DNA of 64,000 nt from Narthecium ossifragum (GCA_963920575.1 OY986966.1:1508130-1572129), one strand, 5' to 3'. Shown: positions 43,021 through 54,363, numbered from the stretch's first letter. Notes: generated from the sequence alone by a model not told the origin. Made by a program: numbers and translations.

Positions 43021-43725
43021 ATGGCAATGCTATACCATCTCCTCCTCCTCTCCCTTCTTCTCTCCGTTACCATTTGCGCAGGCCAGCTCGGCCTGAACTG
43101 CGGCGGCCCGAGCTTGAATGGTAGCCAGGCAGACGCCAGCAAGAACCATGTGCTCTTGGATCTCGTGGCCAGAGCCCCCGACGGCGGCTCCGCGTTCTCT
43201 TCCTACCCTCCCCAAAATGCCACTGTCTATGGGTACGCACAGTGCCGAGCCAACTTGGGCAGCGCTGATTGCGACGCTTGCAGCGCCGATGCAGCAAACA
43301 TGCTGGCTGCTTCATGCCCTGGCACGGACAGCGGCTGGGCGTGGTACGACCACTGCTTCATGCGCTACGACTCCACAGATTTCCGGGGATAATTGGACAC
43401 CAGCGTCGCCGTGATGGCTTGGAATGTTGAAAACGCCACCAATCCAGTGGCCTTCGACAGAGAGGTTCAGGAACTGATGACCAGTGTGAGGAAGCAGGCA
43501 GTGGCGCCAGGGAGCATGGGCGTCGTCAGTGGCAACTCGACTGTGTCTACGACGGACGTAACCATATACGGGGAGGCTCAGTGCACGCGGGACCTGCAGC
43601 CTTCGAAGTGCGAGCAGTGCCTGAAGTTGGCAGAGGAGAAGTATAAGGACGTCTGCCGGTACAAGAGGGGTTGCCGGATCGCATACGGCTGTTGCTTCGT
43701 CCGCTATGAGATCTTCCCTCTCTGA
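43021..43725 (+). pseudogene. DUF26 secretory protein, copy 3, single nonsense codon
   Basis: The frame runs from ATG 43021 with signal peptide (MAMLYHLLLLSLLLSVTICA), LNCGGPSLNGSQ and the first C-X8-C-X2-C (CRANLGSADCDAC) to TAA at 43390-43392. Beyond it the same frame continues intact to the natural stop (43726-43728 region) with the second signature CTRDLQPSKCEQC and YEIFPL. Sister copies have Ala or Gly plus Val/Asp codons at this place (GAVDTS, GLGDTS), so the stop looks like a recent local change. A truncated one-domain product of 123 residues is possible; otherwise it is a very young pseudogene. Confidence 0.8.
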
Positions 43726-45553
43726 CTCACCCTTGAGCACTGTGGCAAAATAAGTAGTCGAAAGTTATCTTATATCCATATATAATAATAGCTCCAGTCA
43801 GGAGCAGCATGGATGGCTGCTTGTTGTTGATGGAGGAAATAAAGATGTCCTAAAGCTATCTTATCTATCCACCGGGTGAGGTAAGTATTTAGTGGGGACT
43901 CGGAGGGCCTGTGATAGTTCATCGACCTAAGATGGATTTAGAGGGTTTCATCCATTGGATGCCCTGCCTCTCAATCTATAGATTTTGATCCAATGGCTGA
44001 GATCAAAAACACTTTTGCTTGTGAAGAAGAAACCTCTGGATCGGAATTCTACGACTGAGATTCATATTTGCAGGGGTCAAAGCATATAGCAATGACCTTG
44101 AAATTAATCTCAACCGCCAGATTGTGCATCGACGGCTTACATCAAATTATTGTCTCCCTTACTTTTTCTCATTCTTTCTTTAGCTTATTTTATGCCTCTT
44201 AATCTCGGTCGTCGGTGCATAATCTGACAGCTGAGATTGTGCATTACAAGATCTACAGTAGCAAACAAATCCAAAAGAATATCCGTAACCAAGAGAAGAG
44301 AAGAAAAGGGCATATTAATGCTGCTTCTTGTCGCATGCGTGCTGAAACGAAGCAACAATTAATTATCAATACTTAAATAGGTGTAGAAAATAGCACAGTG
44401 TAGATCAATCGTACAGTGTTTGCTCCTCAATATATAAATGGTTACGTGGGTTGGCAACATTAATTAGTAATTTCATTACTCAGAAATCTAGAGAAATACA
44501 TTTAAATAAATTCATTAATTAAACTATTCTCTATCTGATGTCTGCACCGACGGCCCTTATTTTGTCTTTTAATTGGGCCGGCTCTTATAGATGAGTTGCG
44601 GTACTATTCTCTCTCTGATATCTGCACCGACGGCCCTTATTTTTGTCATTTTATTGGGCCGGCTCTTATAGATAAGTCGCGGTACGATTGCTCAACAGTA
44701 TATACTAACCGGGTTAACCGGGTTCAAAGAATATGGACATGGCCGAATATTCCGTGAATCGAAATGGCAAGCCCACTCATCTATCAGCTCCTCTCGAAGA
44801 TGCAGTGCGGTTTTACGAAGCGGCTAATCACAGTTCACTCACGTTCATCAATTGAGTTTTGCTGCCGCTCCCAATTGGAGTGATTCAAAGAGTTTTAAAT
44901 ACTGGTCTTGAATCTTTAGGCAAACCTGGCCGCAGGGTAACGAAGTCTAGGCCTCTTACAGGAGGTGGTCGTAGAGCTAGGATCCATGGGGGCTGTTGGA
45001 CTGACGAAGAGCAAGTTTTGGTTCAATCCTTCCCGGTAAAACGTGGTGTGTTCGATCGCTTTTCCGTGAGAAGGGGGGGATCATCCTCGAAGGCTAAGGG
45101 GACGTTTGGTTGGTGGAATCGTATTAATGCATGAGATTGTAGGATGCATGCATCAGATGGTATATAATCGCATATACGATCACATGCATCAGGTTGTGCA
45201 TGAATCGACAGTAGATGCACTTATTTGATTGTCTTTTGGATCAGTCGATGCACTCTGATCCTATGTTTAATATTCATATTATATGAATAATATATATAAT
45301 TTTAATATATATTAAAAATTAATTTTATTATAATATTATATTAATAATATATATAATGTTCACGACATTATATGAATCAACCATCCATATAATTACGAGC
45401 AAACAGCTCCAAAAGCGTATCCGTTCAGGAAAAAGAGAAGTCCCCCGTACATGCAAAACAAAAAACCAGCCAATACTTAAATAGAGATGCATCCATCCAT
45501 CCATCCTTAGCAAAGAATCACCGGGAATTATAGAGTTAGCTCAACCAAACAAT
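43726..45553. other. 3' flank of copy 3 and intergenic repeats
   Basis: A polyadenylation-type 3' block (GGAGCAGCATGGATGGCTGC... AATAAAGATGTCCTAAAG) follows the gene. At 44524-44690 an approximately 84-base unit (TCTGCACCGACGGCCCTTAT, TTGGGCCGGCTCTTATAGAT) is repeated twice in tandem. A GATGCATG-rich element (about 45100-45260) resembles 56130-56330. A frame at 44859-45134 has no recognisable features. Confidence 0.55.
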
Positions 45554-46164
45554 ATGGCATTGTGCCATATCATCTCCTTCTTCTGTCCATCACGCTCCCC
45601 TCTTGTCGTTGGCCAAGGACCCATCGATCAAACAAGTGTTCTTTGATGTCGTCGCAGGTGCCTTTGTCCATGGCTTTGCCACTTCTTCCTATGGTGGTGT
45701 CTACGGGCTCGCACAGTGTCGACCCTTATTGGACAGGGGTGATTGCGCACGATGCATCGCCGATGTAGAAGCCCTCGCTAACTACTCCCTGCACTAAAGG
45801 CACGGGTGGCGCTACAAAAAATTCTTCGGAGCATTGGACACCAGCATCTGGTTGTCCATGGCGGATCCGAAAGTGCCACCAATCCAGAGGTCTTTGACAA
45901 ATTGGTTACATTGCTGATGACTAGAGTGAGAAAGCAGGCAATTATGGAAGATAGCATGGGGTTCGGCAGCGGCAAGGCCAAGTTTCTGCCGTACCTGACC
46001 ATATATGGACAGGCTCAATGCACACGGGATCTATCGAGTTCCAATTGCGGACTATATACATGGCAAACCTGATGGAGGATTCGAAGGCCGACTGCCGGAG
46101 CAGTCAGGGTTGTCAAATCCTATACAGCAGCTGCTTCATCCGCCAGATCGTCCCTTTTGATTGA
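45554..46164 (+). pseudogene. DUF26 secretory protein, copy 4, badly broken
   Basis: The ATG and signal-peptide text (ATGGCATTGTGCCATATCAT) are recognisable but shifted, and the region around the first Cys is deleted. Pieces follow in different frames: VYGLAQCRPLLDRGDCARC (first signature), LDTSIWL-like text, FDKLVTLLMTRVRKQA, and IYGQAQCTRDLSSSNC (second signature, last Cys lost). It ends at TGA 46162-46164. At least three frame changes are needed to follow the family, so no product is expected. Confidence 0.8.
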
Positions 46165-46502
46165 CCCCGCAAGAGCAGCGTTGTGAGTTACTCGAAAATA
46201 ATCTTATTATCCATATATAATAGCTCTACTGCTGTTTGTAGAAGCATGGCTTGTTGCCTAAATAAAGACGTTAAGAATAAAAGGAAGAGTGATGCTGTCG
46301 AGGGGCATCTGCTAGCACCGGTTGGTCGTGTACCTCCTGTGAGATATGCCTTGGGTTTTAGCTCGGTCGAGGGGCATTTAAAGGCTAATGTTTTGAGATT
46401 GGCTCGACCTGACATAAGATTGGCCCGACCCAGCATCTTTGTCCCGGTCTCAGGCTGTCAGGCAGGGTCTTGTTTGAACTCCTAGCTTTGGTCTGGCCCA
46501 CA

Positions 46503-47405
46503 GGCTTAACCCTTGCGACCATGGTTGCCCATGGTCCATCCTGCTAAAAAAGCCGTTGTGGATCAAAGGTTTTGGATCAGGCCTTTGCTCAGGAATTCAG
46601 GCCTGGCCCGAGTAGCTAGCTTTAGCCATGTAGCTATCTCTGCACTCTGGCCCATTAATCATGCTATTGTGTCTAGTATATTATTTTCACTAAGCTGCTT
46701 CAACTAATATATTCCTAATTAATAAATCATTCCATAAATAATAACTCGTGTTAAATTGCTAATGCTGGGAGTAGCACGGCTTGTTGTCGAGGAAATAAAA
46801 GATGTGTAGACAATAAAAGGAGGGAATTTTTTAAAATAATATTATTTTAATAAAATATTATTAAAATATACCTATGGAGAAAATATTGATGGGGATATGC
46901 CTGCTTTGGCCACGTCGGCGTCACGTGAGCGTGACTTTTCATTTTTTTTAATCCTGCTAATGAAGACGTAACTCCAAGTTACGTCTATATTAATAAACTC
47001 AAACGTGAGGTTGGTGTTGATACTAAGTAAGACGAAACTTCAAATTACGTCTTATTAATGAACTCACGGAAAAAGTTCAAGTGAAGACGTATTTTCCAGT
47101 TACGACGGAACCACGTCTTAATAGGGTCCATCTTCTCCGCACTCGGTCACGTGAGATAACGGTCGAAGATGTAACTCCGAGTTGCGTTTTTATATGAGAA
47201 CGTAACTTGGAGTTACGTCTTCATTGGTAGGATTAAAAAAAATGAAAAGTCACGTCAGCGCCACGCTGACGTGGCTAAAGCAGGCATATCCCCATCAATA
47301 TTTTCTTCATAGATATATATAAATAATATATTATGAAAATGATATTATTTTTAAAAAAATTCCATAAAAGGAAGATGATGTGGTATCCACACCATGCAGT
47401 TTACC
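46503..47405 (+). repeat. Segmental duplication of DUF26 3' flank, copy A
   Basis: It matches 49083-49981 in the same orientation: both start near CGACCATGGTTG, contain TTTGCTCAGGAATTCAGGCC, then the foldback element, and end GATGTGGTATCCACACCATG CAGTTTAC. It marks an unequal-exchange unit of the DUF26 cluster. Confidence 0.8.
46868..47325. repeat. Foldback element in duplication copy A
   Basis: The arms start ATACCTATGGAGAAAATATT and GATGGGGATATGCCTGCTTT and are mirrored at the right (AAGCAGGCATATCCCCATC). Several ACGTAACT(C/T)(C/G)(A/G)AGTTACGT palindromes lie inside. Non-coding. Confidence 0.75.
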
Positions 47406-48146
47406 CAAAAACCTTTTTGTTCGTCACGTATCTTTGTTTGCTGCCTTTGCAATTACAACTTTTTGGTTGTACATTCCTTTTCTTCTCAAGGCAAGATTAA
47501 TGATCCAAGATGTCTAGTGCCCGAGTTCTTCCATCAATTTATAGATCATATGTCTGTAAATTTATAGATCAGTTTACACTCTATCATAAATCCTTTACCG
47601 CCTTTGGAGCATATTTCTCTTTATGCAAAAACAAAATGATCAATGAAACCTTCTTTCAATAAGTTTGAGTCCGTAATTTGATTTAGGTTGGACAGATGTC
47701 CTTGCTATACAATATTATTGTGAGACACTCTAACCATTCAACCCAAAAGCTTTAAGGAAATGAGGCGACTATTGGAGGGAGTAAAGTTTGAACCCAAATC
47801 TTTGCTCTGATACCATGCGACACACTCTAACCACTCAACCCAAAAGCTTAAGCCTTTGGGAAAGGGAGAGTTAATAGATATATAGTCTAACACGCCCCCT
47901 CACGTGTGGCATAACTCTTCACATGTGAATATTGAATATAAGGAGCGACTTTGATATCATGTGAGACACTCTAACCACCCAACCCAAAAGCTTAAGCCTT
48001 TGGAAAAGGAAGAGTTAATAGGTATATAGTCTAACAATTATCAAAAGTTGACGAACCCAGGACCTAACTCATAGATGACATGGGAGGTAAGTAATCATAG
48101 ATGTGCTAGTCACAACCAATACGCATATACCTACAGAAGGTGACTG
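47406..48146. other. Intergenic; tandemly repeated AACCC-type phrase
   Basis: The phrase GACACTCTAACCA.(T/C)CAACCCAAAAGCTT occurs three times (about 47723, 47820, 47965), once more near 49060. It looks like part of an old LTR primer-site region (GATATCATGTGAGACAC). No coding sequence seen. Confidence 0.45.
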
Positions 48147-48303
48147 AGGATGCGTTTGGCAGCCTTGGATCTAGCGGATCCAAGAAATGAGAGGGATGCG
48201 GGATCCGCGCGTTTGGATCGACATCGGATCCCAGAAAATGGGATGACGCCTGGGATCTCATTTTCGGCGTCCGTTTTTCCGCCCATTGGCCAAACAGGCC
48301 ATG
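48147..48303. mobile_element. Short GC-rich MITE-like element, second example
   Basis: The ends GGATGCGTTTGGCAGCC and TTGGCCAAACAGGCCA are imperfect inverted repeats; the interior is GGATCC/GGATCTC-rich like the element at 12554-12719. TGA flanks both sides and could be a 3-bp target duplication. Confidence 0.55.
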
Positions 48304-49082
48304 AATGAATTAAAATAGGGATAAGCAAATTGCAAAGGTTCTACTCTTTTTTTGTCTCAAAAGGCTTCGTACAAGGAAATAATACGGGCATGACCATGAG
48401 AGCACTGGTCCTTTAATTTGACAAAGGCAAGCACTAGATAAGGTCACACACGTATACCCATCTCTTTTGGCAACAAAACAAATAAGGAGAGACTGAAGTA
48501 GAAGAGAGTGCACATGTGAGTGACTTGATAATCTCTGTAGAAAAACCCACATTAGGAGTTCTCCATCTTTTGCTGCCAGGTTATGATTTATTTCTACCGC
48601 TCATTGCATTGCATGCATCCATTCACTTCTAACCTAGCGATGCTATTAGTGTAAAGCTCTGCATCCTTTTTTATTTCCTCAGGTTACTGTTAGTCTTTTT
48701 ACAAACTATCCACTCATCTTGAATGAACATTTTTGTCATTTATGATGCACATTTATGGCTTTCGAAATACATCTAGCAGCTTTCTTATGACCATGACCAT
48801 ATAATATCTGAACTGTATTGGAATCAGCATAGGTTATTCTGCTATGAAATTTTGGTCGTGTGCACTTTTTCTGTTGTTTTTTGCAATTTTGGAATAAAAA
48901 TGCACAGTTGATGGTTATTGTATCAGTTTTGAGGATATTGATGTCAAATTATCGTAAACGTAGAAAATGATTATGTTGACCTTCTCTTTAGTTGAAGAAA
49001 AAAATATGAAAAACAAATTCATAGGTATATACTCTGCCGCTTTGATATCATGTGAGATACTCTAACCATTCAACTCAAAAGT
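48304..49082. other. Intergenic; no gene seen
   Basis: AT-rich text with no supported frame on either strand. Confidence 0.5.
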
Positions 49083-49981
49083 CACTTAACCCGCGCGACC
49101 ATGGTTGTCCATGGCCCATGGACCATCCTGCTAGAAAAGCCGCTTGTGGAATAAAGGTTTTGGGTCAGGCCTTTGCTCAGGAATTCAGGCCTGGCCCGAG
49201 TAGGTAGCTTTATCCATGTAGCTCCTCTCTACACTCTGGCCCATGAATCATGCTATTGTGTCTAGTCTATTATTTTCACAAAACTGCTTTAACTAGTATA
49301 TTCCTAATTAATAAATCATTCCATAAATAATAACTCTTGCTAATGCTGGGAGCAGCACGGCTTGTTGTCGAGGAAATAAAAGATGTGTCGACAATAAAAG
49401 GAGGGAAATTTTTTTAAATAATATTATTTTAATAAAGTATTATTAAAATATACCTATGGAGAAAATATTTATGGGGATATGCCTGCTTTGGCCACGTCGG
49501 CGCCACGTTAGCGTGGCCTTTCATTTTTTTAATCATGCTAATGAAGACGAGTTACGTCTGTATTAATAAACTCAAGTGTGAGATTGGTGTTGGTATTAAA
49601 TAAGACGTAACTTCAAATTACGTCTTACTAATGAACTCATGGAAAAAGGTTCTAGTGAAGACGTATTTTCCAGTTACGACGTAACTGGAAACCACGTCTT
49701 AATAGGGTCCCTATTCTCATCACTCGGTCATGTGAGATAGCGGTCGAAGACGTAACTTGGAGTTACGTCTTTATATGAAAACGTAACTTGGAGTAGCGTA
49801 TTCCTTGATAGGATTAAAAAAATAAAAGGCCATGCTAGCGTGGCGCTGACGTGGTCAAAGCAGTCATATCCTCATCAATATTTTCTCCGTAGGTATATAT
49901 TAATAATATATTATTATTTTAAAAAAAATTTTCATAAAAGGAAGATGAGAGTGATGTGGTATCCACACCATGCAGTTTACT
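49083..49981 (+). repeat. Segmental duplication of DUF26 3' flank, copy B, including foldback (about 49448-49902)
   Basis: Copy B of 46503-47405, with the same foldback arms and ACGTAACTTGGAGTTACGT palindromes. Unlike copy A it has no DUF26 coding remnant directly upstream, so the gene that belonged to it is lost. Confidence 0.8.
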
Positions 49982-50562
49982 TCATTCAAAGCGTTGAAGT
50001 TTCAAATATGATGCTTTTATAAGCCTGCAATGTTAGACTATTTTATTACGCGAAACAAAAAATAGTGCCAAAATACTTCATCTAATTTCGAGTACAATCC
50101 CAGTCACAAACACGTACTCCAGCGGTGCATCATACACTTCAAAAGGAGGACTAAACTGTTGCTTATATAATAAACAATTAAGTCAGTTGAAAGATTTACG
50201 TGGTTATGCTAATGGCCAATAGAACAAGGACGTGGTCATCTTGAATGAGTAAAACATATTTACAAGTAAGCTTTTATGGGGCATGAATCAGTAAAACATA
50301 TTTATAAACGCTGTTTTTTGCGTGATTATATTAGACTAAGCTTTTAGTACAAGAATCAGCAAAACCTATTTACAAGTTTGATCGCTGCTTGTTGCGTGCT
50401 TATATTAGACTAAGCTTTAATTAGTACATGAATCAGTAAAACATATTCACAAGCTAATTTGAACGTTTCCATTCCAATATTCCAGTTCGGGGGAACCAAT
50501 CAATGGCCAACAACTTCTAGGAAAGCAGGGTAGAGCTAGCTAGCCCAGTCTTGCTCCTTGCC
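49982..50562. other. Upstream region of DUF26 copy 5
   Basis: A tandem phrase (AGACTAAGCTTT...AGTACA(T/A)GAATCAGTAAAACAT) occurs about four times at 50260-50450; related text precedes copy 7 at about 52900. No gene seen. Confidence 0.5.
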
Positions 50563-50621
50563 TTTAAATAGAGATCTCCATCCGAAGCAAAGAATCACTC
50601 AGAGTAGCTTAAACAATTACA
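50563..50621 (+). promoter_or_regulatory. Core promoter and leader of DUF26 copy 5
   Basis: TTTAAATA at 50563-50570, then GAGATCTCCATCCGAAGCAA and AGAATCACTCAGAGTAGCTT before ATG 50622; the block is shared with copies 3 and 7. Confidence 0.65.
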
Positions 50622-51341
50622 ATGGCATTGCTATACCAGCTCCTTGTTCTTTCCCTAGTTCTGCTCCCTCTTGCCATTTGCGCAGATCCCCTCCTCGGGC
50701 TGAACTGCGGCGGCCCAAGCTTGAATGCTAGCCTGACGGACGCCAACATCAACCATGCGCTCTTTAATGTCGTGGCCAGAGCCTCCGTCCGTGGCTTCGC
50801 GACCTCATCCTACTATCGCCAAAATAACACTGTCTATGGGCTCGCACAGTGTGGACCCAACTTGGGCAGAGATGATTGCGCGGAGTGCACCGCCGATGCA
50901 GCAAGCTTGCTGAGTACTTCATGCCCTGGCACGGACAGCGGCTGGGTGTGGTACGACCATTGCTTCGTGCGTTACGGCTCCACCAAATTCTTCGGATTAG
51001 GGGACACTAGCGTCTTCGTGATGACTTGGAATTTTGAGAATGCCTCCAACCCAGAGGCCTTCGACAAACAGGTTCAAAAACTGATGACTGGCCTCAGGTT
51101 GCAAGCAATGGCGCCAGGGAGCTTGGGCGTCGGCAGTGGCAATTCGACCGTGTCTACGACGGATGTGAACATATACGGGGAGGCTCAGTGCACGCTGGAC
51201 CTGGGGCCTTTGGTGTGCGCGCAGTGCCTGACGGTGGCGACGGAAAAATTGAAGGACGTCTGCCGTTACAAGAAGGGTTGCTTGCTCTTATACAGTAGTT
51301 GCTTCGTCCACTATGAGATCTACCCTCTGGCCTCTCCCTAG
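50622..51341 (+). CDS. DUF26 secretory protein, copy 5 (only intact plus-strand copy)
   Basis: An intact 239-residue frame. Signal peptide is at about 1-21 (LLVLSLVLLPLAICA), then LNCGGPSLNASL and two Gnk2 domains: C77/C86/C89 (CGPNLGRDDCAEC) and C190/C199/C202 (CTLDLGPLVCAQC). NNT, NAS and NST sequons suggest N-glycosylation on the secretory route. It lacks the FFFPLDS tail of the minus-strand pair and ends YPLASP. In domain 2 the GC(R)VLYSSC position is Leu (GCLLLYSSC), so the sugar-binding Arg is missing here as well. It is the likely parent type for the broken copies 3, 4, 6 and 7. Confidence 0.9.
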   Translation: MALLYQLLVLSLVLLPLAICADPLLGLNCGGPSLNASLTDANINHALFNVVARASVRGFATSSYYRQNNTVYGLAQCGPNLGRDDCAECTADAASLLSTSCPGTDSGWVWYDHCFVRYGSTKFFGLGDTSVFVMTWNFENASNPEAFDKQVQKLMTGLRLQAMAPGSLGVGSGNSTVSTTDVNIYGEAQCTLDLGPLVCAQCLTVATEKLKDVCRYKKGCLLLYSSCFVHYEIYPLASP

Positions 51342-51499
51342 AGCACTGTTGCAAATCAAGTAATCCAAAGTTATCGTATACGCGTCTGTATAATAACAGC
51401 TCCTGTATTGTTAGGAGCAGTCTATATAGCTTGTTGTTTATTAAGGAAATAAAGATGTCCTAAAGTTATGTTATAGAGTTAGCTCAACCAAACATTGAT
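51342..51499 (+). other. Conserved 3' flank of copy 5
   Basis: TAATAACAGCTCCTG, GGAGCAGTCTATATAGCTTG and AATAAAGATGTCCTAAAG form the 3' block that follows every DUF26 copy in the cluster; AATAAA is the likely polyadenylation signal. Confidence 0.6.
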
Positions 51500-52208
51500 A
51501 TGGCATTGCTATACCATCTCCTTCTTCTCTAGCTTTTGCTCCCTCTTGCTCCCTCTTGCCACTGGCCATGTCCTCCTGGGGCACTTCTGCGGTGAGAGCT
51601 CGAACGATGAGCGGATGCATGCCAGCATCAAACAGTTGCTCTTCAATGTCACCACCGGAGCCTCTGCTGGTGGCTTCGCCATCTATTCTGATAATGCTAT
51701 ATCTACGGGCTTGCGCAGTGTCGACAACATTTGCACAGGGATATATGATTGTGCGAGATGCATCGGCGATGCATCAGCCTTGCTGACTATTACCTGCCAT
51801 GCAGGCACGGTCACCGCCTGGGCATGGTACAACCACTGCTTCTTGCGCCACGACTCCATAAATTTCATAGGAACAGTGGACACCAGCATCGCTGTGGATC
51901 ACCGGAATCCTAATAATGACCCCGGTTCAGAGGCCTTTGACAAACAGGTCAGATCGCTGCTGACTACAATGACGACGCAGGCAGCTGCGGAAAATGGCGG
52001 GGGGTTTGGCAGGAGCAAGACCAAGTTCTCGCCGTCCCTGTACATATACGGGGAGGCTCAATGCACACGGGACTTGGAGCCTTCGAATTGCCGACGGTGT
52101 CTTGCAACGGCGATGGGTGAGTCGAAGGCATTCTGCGGGGGCATGCATGGTTGCATTCTTGCACGCAGCGGCTGCTTCATGCGCTATGACATCTCCCCTC
52201 TCGACTAA
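51500..52208 (+). pseudogene. DUF26 secretory protein, copy 6, start out of frame and first signature lost
   Basis: The expected ATG (51500) opens MALLYHLLLL and then TAG. The rest of the protein lies in another frame (LLLPLATGHVLLGHFCGE), so a small indel broke the signal peptide. Inside domain 1 two compensating shifts replace the AQC region with STGLRSVDNICTGIYDCARC, losing the first Cys of C-X8-C-X2-C. Domain 2 is intact (CTRDLEPSNCRRC) to SPLD and stop 52208. A long frame survives from 51495, but without an AUG and signal peptide. Decay is recent compared with copy 4. Confidence 0.75.
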
Positions 52209-53040
52209 ACCTCGCTTTAGCACAGTTACAACTTACAAGCTACTCGAAGGTGCTACTTTTTATCCATAAATAATAGCTCGTGCTAGTAGTGCTAGGAGGA
52301 GCATGGCTTGTTGCCTAGGTTTTGAGGAAAAAAAGATGCATGTGTTAACAATAAAAGGAAGAGTGCTACTCTATCCACATACAGTAGTTATATACCTTGT
52401 GTGGGAGGTATTGGGGTTGGTACTGCTAGCAGAGGTTGGTCATGCACCCCTCTTGTGAGAGGTATGTCGGCAGTTTTAGTTCCGTGGGTTGTAAGGCTGT
52501 GTAAGTGTCGGAAGTTTCAAATTATGCTTTGTGTATATAATAAACCCACTTCTAAGGCAATTAACGCACCAGCTCTCCAATCATAGTCCCCGGTCAGGTA
52601 CAAAAACAAAAAGAAAAAGGTTGAGAAGTTTATGACCTGTTTAGTTCGAAATAAACATTGAGCAAGGACGTGGAGAGGATATGCCATGGTTTATGCTCCA
52701 ACCGGAAAAAAAAAGAATATATAAACACAGCTTATTTCTTACTACAATCACCTGTTTGGTTTGTATCGTCGACCAGCATAAAAATAAGTTGGAAGAAAGA
52801 CAGAGACAAGAAAAATTCACCAGGTTAGATACCGTGCAAAAGAGAAACAATCAAGTTCTAGAGCAAGGACGTGATCCTACTTGTTGCGTGCTTAGACTAA
52901 GCTTTTAGTGCATGAATAAAAGTCAAAATATATTTACAGTTTTGAGCGTTTACGTTCCTTTCCAGCTAATTAGGGGAATCGATAATGACCAACAACTTCT
53001 AGGAAAACAGGATAGAGCTAGCCCAGTCTTGCTCCCTGTT
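52209..53040. other. 3' flank of copy 6 and upstream region of copy 7
   Basis: The conserved AGGAGCATGGCTTGTTGCCT block is at about 52295. Near 52895 is TTAGACTAAGCTTTTAGTGC, as upstream of copy 5. A short GC-less stretch between shows no gene. Confidence 0.5.
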
Positions 53041-53100
53041 TTTAAATAGAAACCTCTATGCGAAGCAAGTATCACTCAGAATATATAGCTTAAGAAAACA
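53041..53100 (+). promoter_or_regulatory. Core promoter and leader of DUF26 copy 7
   Basis: TTTAAATA at 53041-53048 followed by GAAACCTCTATGCGAAGCAA and CACTCAGAATATATAGCTTA before ATG 53101. The promoter is preserved although the gene is broken. Confidence 0.6.
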
Positions 53101-53830
53101 ATGGCATTGCTATACCATCTCCTTATTCTCTCCCTTCTGCTCCCTCTTGCCATCTGCGCAGACCCCCTCGGGCTGCACTGCGGTGGCCCGAGCTTGAATG
53201 GTAGCCAGACGGACGCCAGCATCAGCCATGTGCTCTTCGATGTCGTGGCAGGAGCCTCTGTCCGTGGCTTCGCGATCGCTTCCTATCTTCGCCCTAAAAG
53301 CACTACTGTCTATGGGCTCTCATAGTGTCGACCCAAGTTGGGCAGAGATGATTGCGCTGAATGCACCGCTAATGCAGCGAACGTGCTGATTACTTCATGC
53401 GCTGGCACAGTGGCACGTCCAGCGGCTGGGTGTGGTACGACCATTGCTTCATGCCTTACGGCTCCACAGACTTACTCGGAGCAGTGGACACTAGCGCTGA
53501 CGTGATGGTTTGGAATGCTGAGAACGCTACCAATCCAAGGGCCTTCGACAAACAGGTTAAAATACTGATGAATAGAGTGAGGATGCAGGCAGTGGCGCCA
53601 GGGAGCATGGGCTTCGGCAGTGGCAATTTGACCCTATATGCGCCGTCTGTGACCATATACGGGGCATGCTCAGTGCACGCGCGCGGGACCTGCAGCCTTT
53701 GATGTGCGCGCAGCGCCTGGCGTTGGCGGAGAAGTTGAGGGACGTCTGCGGTTACAAGAAGGGTTGCTCGATCCTATAGGACAGCAGTTGCTTCCTCAGC
53801 TATGAGATCTCCCCACCGGCCTCTCCCTAG
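53101..53830 (+). pseudogene. DUF26 secretory protein, copy 7, stop and frameshifts
   Basis: A good signal peptide and LHCGGPSLNGSQ start, then TAG where the family has Gln of GLAQC (VYGLS-stop-CRPKLGRDDCAEC). The first signature follows in the same frame, then a small insertion at about 53400 (CACAGTGGCAC) shifts the frame into SGWVWYDHCFMPYGST. A further insertion near 53660-53685 (GCATGC, CGCGCG) breaks domain 2 and one signature Cys becomes Arg (CAQR). It ends near 53830. Confidence 0.8.
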
Positions 53831-54363
53831 AGCACTGTTGAAAATTAAGTAGTCGAAAGTTATCTTATATCCATTATTAATAGCTCATATACTTGGGACT
53901 TAAATAGAGCAGCATGGCTTGTTGTTGATTGAATAAAGATGTCCTAAATTCATCTTAATTATACATATCCATAGATAGAAATAGCTCCTGTTAGAAGGAG
54001 CATGGATTGCTGTTGATTTAGGAAATAAAGATGTCCGAACATTACAAGGAACAGCATGGATTGTTCTTGGCCAATTGACAGTGTGTTATGCATTTTAGTT
54101 GTCTTGGAGAAACTCAAATGATTCCCGTCATCTTTGATTATTGTGATCTTTTCCCATATTGGTTTAAAAAGAGTTAGTTAGTCAGGATAAATTATGGGAA
54201 TTTTAGAATCCACCTATTGGATTAAGTAGTGGCAAGTTATGTCATATTCATACATAATAATCGCTCCTGTTAGGAGCAGCATGGTTTTTTGTTTAAGGAA
54301 ATAAAGATGTCCTAAAGTTATCTTATATCCGCATATAATAATGTTTTATATGCTGTTGGTTAA
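53831..54363 (+). repeat. Three 3'-flank remnants of lost DUF26 copies
   Basis: The DUF26 3' block (AGCTC...GGAGCAGCATGG...TTGTTG...AATAAAGATGTCC) appears at about 53864-53955, 53980-54035 and 54255-54330 with no coding sequence between. These are likely scars of gene copies removed by unequal exchange. Confidence 0.6.

Noticed and set aside
44859..45134. 91-codon plus-strand frame
   Set aside because: No homology recognised, no splice or promoter support, and its end lies in a MITE-like repeat.
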